DNA of 64,000 nucleotides from Micromonospora aurantiaca ATCC 27029 (GCF_000145235.1 NC_014391.1:1736001-1800000); one strand, 5' to 3'. Positions 31,007 to 42,719 are shown, counted from the stretch's first letter. The notes: generated by a model from the letters alone, not told the origin. Numbers and translations are program-made.

Positions 31007-31076
31007 CGATCTTGGAGTTGTGGCGCCTCTAATGCCCGGTAAGCGCAGTTCGCGAGGTGCCACAACTCCAAGATCG
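31007..31076. repeat. Long-armed inverted repeat (GATCTTGGAG family)
   Basis: 18-bp perfect arms (31007-31024 and 31059-31076), core CGATCTTGGAGTTGTGGC, extending a further 5 bp with one mismatch. The interior contains CGCGAGGT, as in the element at 30869, so the two are relatives. Confidence 0.8.
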
Positions 31077-31207
31077 GCGGGTCATGTCCGGTGCGGACGA
31101 GGGCGGCGGGGCCGGGGAGGGACAGTAGAGCCGGTTCTGCCGTTGGCAGATCTGCTGACTGTGAACTTGGTGCCTGCCGGGCGGTGCTCGGCGGCAGGCT
31201 GGGTCCT

Positions 31208-32209
31208 ATGCGACTCCTGATGCTTGGCGGTACGGGCTTTGTCGGCGGTGCGGTCGTGGCCGAGGCGGTACGCCGCGACTGGCAGGTGACCGTGTTCAAC
31301 CGGGGTGTGCACGGGCGGGTGCCGGACGGCGTACACCGGCTGCGGGGCGACCGGACCGCGCCGGACGGGCTGGCCGCGCTCACCGGCGGCGAGTGGGATC
31401 TGGTGGTGGACACCTGGGACGGCGCGCCACGCGCGGTACGGGACGCCGCGCTGGCGCTCGTCGACGCGGTGCCGCACTACGTCTACGTGTCCAGCGGATC
31501 GGTGTACGCGCCACCCGTCGCGCCCGGCAGCGGCGAGGAGGCGCCCACAGTGCCGGCCGACGCGGACGGAGACGACGGTGACTACCCGGCGAACAAGGCC
31601 GGCGGGGAACTCGCCGCGACTCGGGTGTTCGGCGACCGGGCGCTGCTGGCGCGCGCCGGGCTGATCCTGGGGCCGGGGGAGGACATCGGGCGGCTGCCGT
31701 GGTGGCTGAACCGGGTCGCCCGGGGCGGGGACGTGCTGGCGCCGGGGCCGCGTGACCTGCCCATCCAGTACGTGGACGTCCGGGACCTGGCGACCTGGGT
31801 GCTGGACCGGGGCGCCGAGGGCGTGGGCGGGGCGTACAACGTGGTGGGTCGCACCGGGCACGCGACGATGGGTGACCTGCTCGACGCGGCGGTGGCGGTG
31901 GCCGGGTCGGACGCGACGCTGCGGTGGACGGCGCCGGAGCCGATCCTGGCGGCCGGGGTGGAGCCGTGGAACGACCTGCCGGTGTGGATTCCGCGCGGGC
32001 ACGAGTACCGGTGGTTGCAGGAGCGGGACGTGGAACGGGCGTACGCGGCGGGGCTGGTCTGCCGGCCGGTGACCGAGACGGTCGCCGACACCTGGCGGTG
32101 GCTGCGCGAGGTGGGGCGCGTGCCGGACCGGGCGGGGCGGCCGGCGCGCGCACCGGTCGGCCTGGCGCCGGAGCGGGAGGCCGCCCTGCTGGCCGCGCTC
32201 CCGGCCTGA
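31208..32209 (+). CDS. NAD-dependent epimerase/dehydratase (extended SDR) family protein
   Basis: 333 aa from the ATG at 31208 (MRLLMLGGTGFVGGAVVAEA). Rossmann motif GGTGFVG; the YVYVSSGSVY strand and YPANKAGGEL (YxxxK-type, with N and K) mark an atypical extended short-chain dehydrogenase. It resembles actinobacterial NAD-dependent reductases related to isoflavone reductase or CSP41 types. The substrate is unknown. It lies just left of the dormancy island and converges with the first nitroreductase gene. Confidence 0.8.
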   Translation: MRLLMLGGTGFVGGAVVAEAVRRDWQVTVFNRGVHGRVPDGVHRLRGDRTAPDGLAALTGGEWDLVVDTWDGAPRAVRDAALALVDAVPHYVYVSSGSVYAPPVAPGSGEEAPTVPADADGDDGDYPANKAGGELAATRVFGDRALLARAGLILGPGEDIGRLPWWLNRVARGGDVLAPGPRDLPIQYVDVRDLATWVLDRGAEGVGGAYNVVGRTGHATMGDLLDAAVAVAGSDATLRWTAPEPILAAGVEPWNDLPVWIPRGHEYRWLQERDVERAYAAGLVCRPVTETVADTWRWLREVGRVPDRAGRPARAPVGLAPEREAALLAALPA

Positions 32210-32259
32210 CCCCGAGAGGCAGGGCCGCGCTCCCGGCCTGACCTGCAGGAGGGTACGGG

Positions 32260-33234
32260 TCAGGCCGGCACGACCGGCAGGTCGAGCACCTCCTCGACCG
32301 GGCGACGCGGGGTGGCGCGGCCCGGCTGGCCGTACCCGATCCGCATCACCATCTGCGGGGTGCCGAACCGGCCCAGCGACATCCGCAGCGCCTCGCGTGC
32401 GGCGGGCACCTCGATCGGCTGGGACAGCATCGACACGCTCAGCCCGGCGTCGGTGGCGGTGAGCAGTACGCGTTGCAGCGCCTGCCCGGCCAGGATCTGG
32501 TCGGCCGAGGTGTTGCCGGCCGAGCCGAGCACCGCGACCAGCGGCTCCGGCTCGAAGTCGCGGCCGGGGGCGCGGTTGCGTCCGCCGAAGCCGCGCTGGG
32601 GCAGCAGGTCCTGCGGTTCGCTCTGCGGTCCGCCGGCGCCGGAGGGCACGCCGTCGGGGGCCGGCTCGGAGCGGATCCACTCGGCCCGTTCGGCCACGTA
32701 CGCGGGGTCGCGTTCCAGCACGCGGTGGGCGCTGCGGGCGACCTCGGCGACCGCGTTGACGGCGCTGGTACCGATCACGAGTTCCAGCCAGCACTGTTCG
32801 GCGCGGGCCGCCTCGCCGAGCCGCCAGCGGGCCTCGGCCGGCACCGGGTCGGGCCAGAACGGCGCGCGGTTGCTGAACCGGTGGCCGATCGCCCCGTACA
32901 GGCTCTGCTCGACCGGGGTGGGACGGCGCGGCACGTCCGGCACCAGCCGGGCCACGACGTCCGGGTCGGCGGGGTACGGGCGCAGCCGTACCGTGGCCGG
33001 GGTGCCCGCCACGGCGAGCGCCAGGCGCAGGTTGAACAGGGCCGCACCGGCGGCGATGCGCGCGCCCCAGCCGGTCGGGTCGGTGGCGGGCAGGCCGCGC
33101 AGCGGGTCGACGGACACCTCGATGCCGCCGTCGACGAGCCGGAACCGCCACGGCTGGGTGTTGTGCAGTGACGGGGCCCGGACCGCGTCGGCGACCGCGG
33201 CCCGCAGTTGCTCGGCGGTGTATTCGGTCGTCAT
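32260..33234 (-). CDS. Acg-type nitroreductase family protein (first copy)
   Basis: 324 aa from the ATG at 33232-33234. The N-terminal RAPSLHNTQPWRFRL stretch is characteristic of the Acg/Rv2032-type flavin-associated proteins; QALQRVLLTATDAGLSVSMLSQPIEV and GYGQPGRATPRRP are also shared. In mycobacteria acg is one of the most strongly DosR-induced genes; the family may store or sequester FMN rather than reduce nitro compounds. It is divergent from devR across a 187-bp gap that holds two DosR-like palindromes. A second paralogue lies at 35828-36838. Confidence 0.85.
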   Translation of the reverse strand: MTTEYTAEQLRAAVADAVRAPSLHNTQPWRFRLVDGGIEVSVDPLRGLPATDPTGWGARIAAGAALFNLRLALAVAGTPATVRLRPYPADPDVVARLVPDVPRRPTPVEQSLYGAIGHRFSNRAPFWPDPVPAEARWRLGEAARAEQCWLELVIGTSAVNAVAEVARSAHRVLERDPAYVAERAEWIRSEPAPDGVPSGAGGPQSEPQDLLPQRGFGGRNRAPGRDFEPEPLVAVLGSAGNTSADQILAGQALQRVLLTATDAGLSVSMLSQPIEVPAAREALRMSLGRFGTPQMVMRIGYGQPGRATPRRPVEEVLDLPVVPA

Positions 33235-33315
33235 GGTGGTGCTCCCTCTCGTGCGGCGCCGGCTCCCCCGGCCGGGTACACCACTACGGTGCGTCAGGGG
33301 GCGGCGCGGTGAGCA

Positions 33316-33329
33316 GGGCCGGAGGTCCC
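33316..33329. promoter_or_regulatory. DevR/DosR-like palindrome, site 1 (acg side)
   Basis: GGGCCGGAGGTCCC (reverse GGGACCTCCGGCCC), 82 bp upstream of the first nitroreductase gene. It differs by one base from the site before phosphoketolase and matches the mycobacterial DosR core in 10 of 14 positions. Confidence 0.6.
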
Positions 33330-33371
33330 CACCTGGGCCCGGCCGTCGGTCCCGGCCGGCGCGGGCAGGAC

Positions 33372-33385
33372 GGGACTTTCGACCC
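33372..33385. promoter_or_regulatory. DevR/DosR-like palindrome, site 2 (devR side)
   Basis: GGGACTTTCGACCC, 36 bp upstream of the devR ATG. It matches the mycobacterial DosR core GGGACTTTAGTCCC in 12 of 14 positions, suggesting autoregulation. Confidence 0.65.
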
Positions 33386-33421
33386 GTGCTACGAGGGCGG
33401 GAAAGCGGGTAGAAAGGACTG

Positions 33422-34060
33422 ATGATCCGGGTGTTCCTGCTCGACGACCACGAGGTCGTCCGTCGTGGCCTTGCCGACCTGCTCCAGAGCAGCGGCGACA
33501 TCGAGGTGGTCGGCGAGTCCGGCCTGGCCCAGGAGGCGGCGCGTCGCATCCCGGCGCTGCGCCCCGACGTGGCGATCCTCGACGCCAGGCTGCCCGACGG
33601 CAACGGCATCGACGTGTGCCGGGACGTCCGCGCGGTGGACTCCTCGATCAAGGGGCTGATCCTCACCTCGTACGAGGACGACGAGGCGCTGTTCGCGGCG
33701 ATCATGGCGGGCGCCGCCGGGTACGTGCTCAAGCAGATCCGCGGCACCGACCTGGTGGACGCGGTCCGCCGGGTGGCGGCCGGGCAGTCGCTGCTCGACC
33801 CGGCGATCACCACCCGTGTGCTGGAGCGCATCCGCAGCGGCGTGGAGCAGCCGCGGGAGCTGAAGTCGCTCACCGAGCAGGAGCGGCGGATCCTGGAGTA
33901 CGTGGCGGAGGGGCTCACCAACCGGGAGATCGCCGGGAAGATGTTCCTGGCCGAGAAGACGGTGAAGAACTACGTCTCCAGCGTGCTCGCCAAGCTCGGG
34001 CTGGAGCGGCGTACCCAGGCGGCGGTGCTGGCCACCCGGCTGCTCGGCAAGAACACCTGA
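33422..34060 (+). CDS. devR: DevR/DosR-like NarL-family response regulator
   Basis: 212 aa, ATG at 33422 after AGAAAGGA. Receiver domain about 1-118 with acidic D8-D9, phosphoacceptor D54 and K104. LuxR-type HTH about 148-205 (LTEQERRILEYVAEGLTNREIAGKMFLAEKTVKNYVSSVLAKL). The GLTNREIA...EKTVKNYVS recognition helix closely resembles DevR of mycobacteria. It should be phosphorylated by the convergent DevS-like kinase and activate the nitroreductase, ATPase and phosphoketolase genes through the palindromes listed here. Only 6 bp separate its stop from the kinase stop. Confidence 0.88.
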   Translation: MIRVFLLDDHEVVRRGLADLLQSSGDIEVVGESGLAQEAARRIPALRPDVAILDARLPDGNGIDVCRDVRAVDSSIKGLILTSYEDDEALFAAIMAGAAGYVLKQIRGTDLVDAVRRVAAGQSLLDPAITTRVLERIRSGVEQPRELKSLTEQERRILEYVAEGLTNREIAGKMFLAEKTVKNYVSSVLAKLGLERRTQAAVLATRLLGKNT

Positions 34061-34066
34061 CAGCTG

Positions 34067-35827
<1,761 letters not shown>

Positions 35828-36838
35828 TCAGGCGAGACGGTCGCGGACCGCCGAGGTGTCGACTGTCTGCGCGACGTCCAGCCGGGGCGTGTGCGGGGGG
35901 CCGGCGTGCGTCGGGTCGGCCAGGCCGAGCCGCATGCTGATGTACGGGAACCCCAGGCCGGAGAGCATCTGCCGCAGCACCTCGCGGGTGCTCTCGACCT
36001 CCACCACACCGGACAGCGGCACCAGCGACACCCCGTGCCGGGTGGCGGTGAGCCAGGCGGCGGAGAGTGCCTCGCCAGCGCGCAGCCAGCTCATCGTCTC
36101 GTCGTCGGAGCCCCACAGGATCCCGTAGACGGCGGCCTTGTCGTGGCCGGGTCCGATCGGCAGCGAGCCGGCACGGCCGAAGTCGCGGGCCGGAACGGTC
36201 GTCTGCGGGGCCTGGTCGGGCAGCACCTCCGGCGGCAGCCCGGTGCCGGTGCCGGCCCGGCTGATCCAGTACGCCAGTTCCTCGCGCAGGTCCGGGCTGT
36301 CGGCCTCGACGGCGGCGGCCTGCTGGGCGGCGCTGGCGAGCTGGATCTTCTGGGTGTCGTCGAGCAGTTGCAGGTTCACCCCCTCCAGCGTGGCGGCCCG
36401 GTCGATGTCGTTCAGCGCGGCGGTGGGGATCGGCTCGTCGCTGACCGGCCGCCGGTCGGTGTGCCGCACCTGCATGCACTGCACGACGCGCATGGCGTCG
36501 GGGTCGGCGCCGGTGTGCTCGAGGCTGGTGAGCCGGGCCAGCAGGTCGGGTTCCTTCGGGTCGGGCAGCCGTTCCACCACCGGGGTCCAGCCCTCGGCGG
36601 CCAGCGCCACCCGGGCGTGGTGCAGCGCGGCGCCGCAGCTCACCACCAGCAGGTGCCCTTCCGGGTCCATGGCGCTGAGGTGCCGTTCGCGGACCACCCG
36701 CAGCTCCAGCGCGTCGGGCAGGACCGTCCAGTGCCACGGCTGCGTGTTGTGCACCGAGGGGGCGTGGCCGGCCATTCCGGCGGCCTCCGCGAGCGCGGTG
36801 GTCAACGGGCGATCGCCGGCCGGCGTCTCGTGGCTCAT
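35828..36838 (-). CDS. Acg-type nitroreductase family protein (second copy)
   Basis: 336 aa from the ATG at 36836-36838, with AGGAAAGG 8 bp upstream. It shares the Acg hallmarks GHAPSVHNTQPWHWTV, CMQVRHTDRRPV and LSAAWLTATRHGVSLVPLSGVVEV with the copy at 32260-33234, but the two are well diverged. It is divergent from the P-type ATPase-hemerythrin gene, with a DosR-like palindrome between them at 36937-36950. Expected role: flavin binding or reduction under hypoxia. Confidence 0.85.
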   Translation of the reverse strand: MSHETPAGDRPLTTALAEAAGMAGHAPSVHNTQPWHWTVLPDALELRVVRERHLSAMDPEGHLLVVSCGAALHHARVALAAEGWTPVVERLPDPKEPDLLARLTSLEHTGADPDAMRVVQCMQVRHTDRRPVSDEPIPTAALNDIDRAATLEGVNLQLLDDTQKIQLASAAQQAAAVEADSPDLREELAYWISRAGTGTGLPPEVLPDQAPQTTVPARDFGRAGSLPIGPGHDKAAVYGILWGSDDETMSWLRAGEALSAAWLTATRHGVSLVPLSGVVEVESTREVLRQMLSGLGFPYISMRLGLADPTHAGPPHTPRLDVAQTVDTSAVRDRLA

Positions 36839-36936
36839 CGTCACGACCTTTCCTGTTTTCCCCATCGTGCCCCACGCCCGGGACGCCCGGGTGGGGATGC
36901 CGCTCCATCCTCGGGCATGCCCGGCCGCCCCCGCAG

Positions 36937-36950
36937 GGGTCCTTCGCCCC
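36937..36950. promoter_or_regulatory. DevR/DosR-like palindrome, site 3 (between acg copy 2 and P-type ATPase)
   Basis: GGGTCCTTCGCCCC, 98 bp upstream of the nitroreductase and 54 bp upstream of the ATPase gene. It fits the local family GGGACYTNCGNCCC with one or two changes. Confidence 0.5.
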
Positions 36951-37004
36951 CGGATTACCCGGGTCGCCCCGCCCGCCCCACGTCCGGGCTGAGACGATCC
37001 ACAC

Positions 37005-39353
37005 GTGGGAACCGAACCACGCGAGTGCGTACCCGAGCAGCCGGCCCGCGCCCGGCGGTGGGCCTGGGCCGAGTGGGCGCCGCTGGTGCTGCTCACAGTG
37101 GCCGTGCTGGCCGGCGCGGCGCTGTGGTTCGCCGGCGCGCACGACGCCGCCCGGCTGGTCTGGGCGGCGGTCACTGTGGTGGCCCTGGTGCCGGCGGCCT
37201 GGACGACGCTGCGCCAGCTGTGGCTGCGGCAGTTCGGGGTGGACGTCATCGCGGTGCTGGCGCTGCTCGGCGCGCTGCTGGTGCGGGAGTTCCTGGCCGG
37301 TGCGGTGATCGCGGTGATGGTCGCCACCGGGCGGGCGCTGGAGGAGTACGCCCAGCGCCGCGCCACCCGTGACCTGCGGGCGCTGCTGGAACGCGCGCCC
37401 CGGCAGGCGCGCCGGCGCACCCCGGACGGCGGGATCGAGGTGGTGCCGCTGGACCGCGTCGCGGTGGGGGACCGGCTGGTGGTCGGACCGGGCGACGTGG
37501 TGCCTGTGGACGGCGTGGTCGAGGAGTCCGCCACGCTGGACGAGTCGGTGGTCACCGGCGAGTCGCAGCTGGTCACCCGCGCGGCCGGGGAGGAGGTGGC
37601 CAGCGGCGTCGTCAACGCGGGCGCCGGCTTCGGGCTGCGGGCCCGCCGCAACGCGGCGGAGAGCACCTACGCCGGCATCGTCCGCCTGGCCGGCGAGGCC
37701 ACCGCCCGCAAGGCCCCGATGGTACGGCTGGCCGACCGCTACGCCGCCGCGTTCGTACCGTTCACGCTGGTGCTGGCCGGGCTGGCGTGGCTGCTGTCCG
37801 GCGAGTTCACCAGGGCGGTGGCGGTGCTGGTGGTGGCCACCCCGTGCCCGCTGCTGCTGGCGACCCCGATCGCCGTGGTCTCCGGGCTGTCCCGGGTGGC
37901 CCGCCGGGGTGTGCTGGTCCGTGACGGCGGGTCGCTGGAACAGCTCGGCCGCGCCCGTACCCTCCTGCTCGACAAGACCGGCACGCTCACCGCCGGGCGG
38001 CCCCGGGCGGCCGAGGTGGTGGTGGCGCCGGGCGGCGACCGCGACGAGGTGCTGCGGCTGGCCGCCTCGGTCGAGCAGCTCTCCCCGCACGTGCTGGCCG
38101 CCGCGCTGGTGCGGCAGGCCCGCGAGCGGGGGCTGCCGCTGGCCGAGCCGACGCAGGTCACCGAGGAGCCGGGGCACGGGGTGAGCGGCCGCGTCGACGG
38201 GCGGATGGTGCACGTCGGTCAGCTCGCCGGGGAACCGCCGGAGTGGGCGGGCCGGCTCGGTGAGCGCGCCGAACGGGCCGGGCGTTCCGCGGTCTGGGTC
38301 AGCGACGACCACGGGCCGCTCGGTGCGATCCTGCTGGAGGACCCGGTCCGCCCGGACGCCCGGCGGACCGTGCGGCGGCTGCGCGAGGCGGGCCTGGAGC
38401 GCCTGGTCATGGTGACCGGCGACCGTCCGGGCACGGCCCGGCAGGTGGCGCAGATCGTGGGCGTGGACGACGTGATCGCGCGGTGCTCGCCGCAGGAGAA
38501 GGCCGATCGGGTACGCCAGGAGTCGGCGCGCGCGGTGACTGTGATGGTCGGCGACGGTGTGAACGACGCGCCCGCGCTGGCCGAGGCGCACGTGGGCGTG
38601 GCGATGGGCGCGACCGGGGCGACCGCCTCGGCGGACGTGGCCGACGCGGTGCTCACCGTGGACCGGCTGGACCGGCTCGCCGACGCCGTCGAGATCGCCC
38701 GGTACGCCCGCCGCATCGCGGTGCAGAGCGCCACCGTCGGCATGGGCCTGGCGGTGCTGGCGATGCTGGTGGCCGCGGCGGGCCGGCTGCCCCCGGTGGC
38801 CGGCGCGTTCCTCCAGGAGGGCATCGACGTCCTGGTGATCCTCAACGCGTTGCGCGCGCTCGGCGGCGGCCTGCGGCGGCGGGACCTGCCGGCGCACACA
38901 CGCGAGCTGCTCGACCGGTACGCGGGCGAGCACGGCGGCGTCCGCGACGTGCTGGCTCGGCTGCGGGACACCGCCGACATGGTGGCGACCCGCCCGGACG
39001 ACCCGGCGTGCCTGCCGGCGCTGCGCGAGGTGCACCGGCGCCTGGTCGACGAGGTGCTGCCGCACGAGGCGGCCGAGGACCGGCAGCTCTACCCGGCGCT
39101 GGCCGGGCCGCTCGGCAGCGACGAGGCGACCTCCACGATGAGCCGGGCGCACGTGGAGATCGTGCGGCTGGTGGAGCGGATCGGCGGGCACCTCACGGCG
39201 CAGCCGGACGGCCGGCTGCGCCGTGACGAGGTGCCCGATCTGCTGGCCGCGCTCTACGGCCTGGACGCGGTGCTGCGCCTGCATCTGGCCCAGGAGGAGG
39301 AGGACTACTTCTCGCTCAACCCGGAGGAGGGCTCCACCGCGCCCGGCCGCTGA
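37005..39353 (+). CDS. P-type metal ATPase fused to a C-terminal hemerythrin domain
   Basis: 782 aa from the GTG at 37005. Heavy-metal-type P-ATPase: actuator TGES (near residue 185), membrane TPCPLLLATP with C281, phosphorylated D323 in DKTGTLT, GDGVNDAPAL hinge. The usual SxHP motif reads SPHVLA (360-365). No N-terminal metal-binding domain. Residues about 635-775 form a hemerythrin (HHE) domain with H643 (GEHGG), EVHRRLVDEVLPHEAAED, MSRAHVE and LRLHLAQEEED, the ligand set for a di-iron centre. Such a centre could sense O2 or NO and tune metal export; this is inference. Context and upstream palindrome point to hypoxic induction. Confidence 0.88.
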   Translation: MGTEPRECVPEQPARARRWAWAEWAPLVLLTVAVLAGAALWFAGAHDAARLVWAAVTVVALVPAAWTTLRQLWLRQFGVDVIAVLALLGALLVREFLAGAVIAVMVATGRALEEYAQRRATRDLRALLERAPRQARRRTPDGGIEVVPLDRVAVGDRLVVGPGDVVPVDGVVEESATLDESVVTGESQLVTRAAGEEVASGVVNAGAGFGLRARRNAAESTYAGIVRLAGEATARKAPMVRLADRYAAAFVPFTLVLAGLAWLLSGEFTRAVAVLVVATPCPLLLATPIAVVSGLSRVARRGVLVRDGGSLEQLGRARTLLLDKTGTLTAGRPRAAEVVVAPGGDRDEVLRLAASVEQLSPHVLAAALVRQARERGLPLAEPTQVTEEPGHGVSGRVDGRMVHVGQLAGEPPEWAGRLGERAERAGRSAVWVSDDHGPLGAILLEDPVRPDARRTVRRLREAGLERLVMVTGDRPGTARQVAQIVGVDDVIARCSPQEKADRVRQESARAVTVMVGDGVNDAPALAEAHVGVAMGATGATASADVADAVLTVDRLDRLADAVEIARYARRIAVQSATVGMGLAVLAMLVAAAGRLPPVAGAFLQEGIDVLVILNALRALGGGLRRRDLPAHTRELLDRYAGEHGGVRDVLARLRDTADMVATRPDDPACLPALREVHRRLVDEVLPHEAAEDRQLYPALAGPLGSDEATSTMSRAHVEIVRLVERIGGHLTAQPDGRLRRDEVPDLLAALYGLDAVLRLHLAQEEEDYFSLNPEEGSTAPGR

Positions 39354-39354
39354 G

Positions 39355-40221
39355 TCAGCGCTCGCGTACCACAGCGACGGGGCAGTGCGAGTGCTGGATG
39401 AGTTGCTGGCTGACCGAGCCGAGCAGCATGCCGCGCAGGCCGCCCCGGCCCCGGCTGCCGACCACCACGAGTTGCGCCGACCGGCTCGCCTCCACCAGCA
39501 GCGCGGACGCGCTGCCGGGGACCGCCTCGATCTCGACCGGCACGTCGGGGAAGCTCTCCCGCCACGGCGCCAGCTCCGCCTCGGCGGCGGCCCGTTCGCT
39601 CGCGGCGACCTGCTCCGGGTCGAAGTCCGGCGGCACCCACCGGTCGCCCGGCGGCTCCCAGGCCCGTAGCACCCGCAGCGGCACGTCCCGCTGCGCGGCC
39701 CGCTCGACGGCGAAGCCGAGCGCCCGCAGCGCCGACTCCGAGCCGTCCGAGCCGACCACCACCGGCCCGGACGTGGCGGCCTGGCCGTCGCGGACCACCA
39801 CCACCGGGCAGTGGGCGTGCGCGGCGACCGAGACCGCCGTGGAACCGGCGAGCAGCCCGCCGAAGCCGCCGTGGCCCCGGCTGCCGAGCACCAGCATCCC
39901 GGCGTCGGCGGACCGCTCCTGGAGCACCAGCGCGGGCGGGCCGTCGAACACCTCGCCGTGCACGGTCAGGCCCGGCCGCTCGGCGGCGGCGTCCGCCGCC
40001 GCCTTGCGGACCAGTTCGTCGACCTGCTGCCGGGCGGCCTCGTCCGGCCACACCCCCGGCGCCACGCCGGGACCGATCCAGCCGGTCACTGTCAGCCACT
40101 CGAAGACGTACGCCAGGCGTACCGGCCGACCCGACCGGCCCGCCTCGTCCAGCGCCCAGTTCAGGGCGACCGCCGCGTCGGCGGACCCGTCGTAGCCGAC
40201 CAGGATCTCCTCGCCGCTCAT
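39355..40221 (-). CDS. Universal stress protein, two tandem Usp domains
   Basis: 288 aa from the ATG at 40219-40221, which overlaps the phosphoketolase stop by three bases, so the two are co-transcribed. Two Usp domains (about 4-150 and 157-288), each with the ATP-binding loop: [16 protein letters not shown] and [16 protein letters not shown]. Proteins of this layout are abundant in the mycobacterial DosR regulon and bind ATP to promote slow growth. Its stop lies 1 bp from the stop of the convergent ATPase gene. Confidence 0.9.
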   Translation of the reverse strand: MSGEEILVGYDGSADAAVALNWALDEAGRSGRPVRLAYVFEWLTVTGWIGPGVAPGVWPDEAARQQVDELVRKAAADAAAERPGLTVHGEVFDGPPALVLQERSADAGMLVLGSRGHGGFGGLLAGSTAVSVAAHAHCPVVVVRDGQAATSGPVVVGSDGSESALRALGFAVERAAQRDVPLRVLRAWEPPGDRWVPPDFDPEQVAASERAAAEAELAPWRESFPDVPVEIEAVPGSASALLVEASRSAQLVVVGSRGRGGLRGMLLGSVSQQLIQHSHCPVAVVRER

Positions 40222-42620
40222 TCCCCACTCCTCACGGCCGGGTCGTTCTCGCGGATCCAGCGCCACTCGGCGACCCGGGGGTCGTCCTCGCCGTAGCGGC
40301 GGGTGTAGTCGCGGCAGGCCTGGCGGGCGTCCACCATGTCCTGGCGCAGGTGCGCGGCGCGCGACCGCAGCCCCGGCACCCGGTCGATCACGTCGATGAC
40401 CAGGTGGAAGCGGTCCAGGTCGTTGAGCATCACCATGTCGAACGGGGTCGTGGTGGTGCCCTCCTCCTTGTAACCGCGCACGTGCAGGTTCTCGTGGTTG
40501 GTCCGGCGGTAGGTGAGCCGGTGGATCAGCCACGGGTAGCCGTGGTACGCGAAGATCACCGGCTTGTCGCGGGTGAAGATGGTGTCGAACTCGTTGTCCG
40601 GCAGGCCGTGCGGGTGCTCCGACGGCGGTTGCAGGCGCATCAGGTCGACCACGTTGACGACCCGCACCTTCAGGTCCGGCAGGTGCCGGCGCAGCAGGTC
40701 GACGGCGGCGAGCGTCTCCAGCGTCGGCACGTCACCGGCGCAGGCGAGCACCACGTCCGGCTCGGTGCCGTCGTCGCTGCTGGCCCAGTCCCAGATGCCC
40801 AGGCCGCGGCGGCAGTGCTGGATCGCCTCGTCCATGGTCAGCCAGTTCGGCGCGGGCTGCTTGCCGGCCACCACCACGTTGATGTACTGCCGGCTGCGCA
40901 GGCAGTGATCCATCGTGGACAGCAGCGTGTTGCCGTCCGGCGGCAGGTAGACCCGGACCACCTCGGCCTTCTTGTTCACCACGTGGTCGATGAAGCCCGG
41001 ATCCTGGTGCGAGAAGCCGTTGTGGTCCTGGCGCCACACGTGGCTGGACAGCAGGTAGTTCAGCGACGCCACCGGCTCCCGCCAGGGGATGTTCCGGGTC
41101 ACCTTCAGCCACTTGGCGTGCTGGTTGACCATCGAGTCGACGATGTGGATGAACGCCTCGTAGCTGGTGAAGATGCCGTGCCGACCGGTCAGCAGGTAGC
41201 CCTCCAGCCAGCCCTGGCACAGGTGCTCGGAGAGCACCTCCATCACCCGGCCGTCGGGGGAGAGGTGGTCGTCGCCGGGCACCTCGGCGCCCACGAACGC
41301 GCGGTCGGTCACCTCGAACGCCGCGCCGAGCCGGTTCGAGGCCACCTCGTCCGGGCCGAACAGGCGGAACGTCTCCGGGTTGCGGGCGATCACGTCGCGG
41401 ACCCAGGGCCCGAGCACACCCGTCGCGCCGGCCATCGGCTCACCCGGCGTCGGTACGTCGACCGCGTAGTCGCGGAAGTCCGGCAGCTCCAGGTTGCGCA
41501 GCAGCCTGCCGCCGTTGGCGACCGGGTTGGCGCTCATCCGGTGGTCACCTGTGGGCGGCAGGTCGGCCACCTCGGCGACCGGGGCGCCGGTGGCGTCGAA
41601 CAGCTCCTCCGGCCGGTAGCTGCGCAGCCAGCGCTCCAGCTCGGCCAGGTGCTCAGGGTTGTCCCGCACCTCGGAGATCGGCACCTGGTGGGCGCGGAAC
41701 GTGCCCTCGACCTGCTTGCCGTCGACCCGGGACGGCCCGGTCCAGCCCTTCGGCGTCCGCAGGACGATCATCGGCCAGCGGGGACGCTCGACGTGCTCGC
41801 CGGAGCGGGCCCGGCGCTGGATCGCGGTGATCTCGTCGACCGCCCGGTCGAGCGTGGCGGCCAGCAGCTGGTGCACCGTCGCCGGGTCGTCGCCCTCGAC
41901 CACGTACGGCTCGTAGCCGAAGCCGCGCATCATGTCCCGCAGGTCCTCGCGGGGGATCCGGTCCAGCACCGTCGGGTTGGCGATCTTGTAGCCGTTGAGG
42001 TGCAGGATCGGCAGCACCGCGCCGTCGCGGGCCGGGTTGAGGAACACGTTCGACAGCCAGCTGCCGGCCAGCGGGCCGGTCTCCGCCTCGCCGTCGCCGA
42101 TCACGCAGGCCACGAGCAGGTCCGGGTTGTCGAACGCGGCGCCGTACGCGTGGCTCAGCGCGTACCCCAGCTCGCCGCCCTCGTGGATCGAACCCGGCAC
42201 CTCCGGCGCCACGTGGCTCGGGATGCCGCCCGGGAAGGAGAACTGCCGGAACAGCCGCTGCATGCCGGTCTCGTCCCGGGGGATGTGGTGGTACAGCTCG
42301 CTGTAGGTGCCCTCCAGCCAGGTGTTCGCCACCAGCGCCGGGCCGCCGTGGCCGGGGCCGGTGACGAAGATGGCGGACAGGTCCTGGTTCACGATGACCC
42401 GGTTGAGGTGCGTGTAGAGCAGGTTGAGCCCGGGGCTGGTGCCCCAGTGGCCCAGCAGGCGCGGCTTGACGTGCTCGGGCTTGAGCGGTTCGCGCAGCAG
42501 CGGATTGTCGAGCAGATAGATCTGGCCGACGGTCAGGTAGTTCGCCGCGCGCCAGTAGGCGTCCAGCCGGCGCAACTCGTCTTCGGTCAGGGGGCTGTGC
42601 AGGTTCACCGCGGTGTCCAT
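40218..42620 (-). CDS. xfp: Phosphoketolase (xylulose-5-phosphate/fructose-6-phosphate)
   Basis: 800 aa, full family length. It is a thiamine-diphosphate enzyme: [18 protein letters not shown] and [19 protein letters not shown] near the N terminus, [17 protein letters not shown] for TPP/Mg binding, and [26 protein letters not shown] in the C-terminal half. It converts xylulose-5-P or fructose-6-P plus phosphate to acetyl-phosphate and a shorter sugar phosphate, giving ATP through acetate kinase without oxygen. A DevR-like palindrome lies 100 bp upstream, and a Usp gene follows in the same transcript. Confidence 0.95.
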   Translation of the reverse strand: MDTAVNLHSPLTEDELRRLDAYWRAANYLTVGQIYLLDNPLLREPLKPEHVKPRLLGHWGTSPGLNLLYTHLNRVIVNQDLSAIFVTGPGHGGPALVANTWLEGTYSELYHHIPRDETGMQRLFRQFSFPGGIPSHVAPEVPGSIHEGGELGYALSHAYGAAFDNPDLLVACVIGDGEAETGPLAGSWLSNVFLNPARDGAVLPILHLNGYKIANPTVLDRIPREDLRDMMRGFGYEPYVVEGDDPATVHQLLAATLDRAVDEITAIQRRARSGEHVERPRWPMIVLRTPKGWTGPSRVDGKQVEGTFRAHQVPISEVRDNPEHLAELERWLRSYRPEELFDATGAPVAEVADLPPTGDHRMSANPVANGGRLLRNLELPDFRDYAVDVPTPGEPMAGATGVLGPWVRDVIARNPETFRLFGPDEVASNRLGAAFEVTDRAFVGAEVPGDDHLSPDGRVMEVLSEHLCQGWLEGYLLTGRHGIFTSYEAFIHIVDSMVNQHAKWLKVTRNIPWREPVASLNYLLSSHVWRQDHNGFSHQDPGFIDHVVNKKAEVVRVYLPPDGNTLLSTMDHCLRSRQYINVVVAGKQPAPNWLTMDEAIQHCRRGLGIWDWASSDDGTEPDVVLACAGDVPTLETLAAVDLLRRHLPDLKVRVVNVVDLMRLQPPSEHPHGLPDNEFDTIFTRDKPVIFAYHGYPWLIHRLTYRRTNHENLHVRGYKEEGTTTTPFDMVMLNDLDRFHLVIDVIDRVPGLRSRAAHLRQDMVDARQACRDYTRRYGEDDPRVAEWRWIRENDPAVRSGE

Positions 42621-42719
42621 GCTGCCTTAGCCTCTCGTGGCTCGGGGTCGGCTGCCACTCGGGGACCACATTTTCTTCCCCGGCGCGTCCAGCCTCGTCC
42701 CATCGGGGGTCGCCGGTCA

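Larger units (their letters stand above)
30169..31207. other. 1-kb gene-free, repeat-rich intergenic region
   Basis: No credible gene was found on either strand. From left to right it holds the upstream region of the lysozyme-like gene with three related 45-bp repeats (30301-30489), a strongly C-rich/G-poor stretch (about 30545-30770) and two long-armed inverted repeats (30869-30941 and 31007-31076). Open frames here have biased composition, overlap each other and show no ribosome binding sites. Confidence 0.75.
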
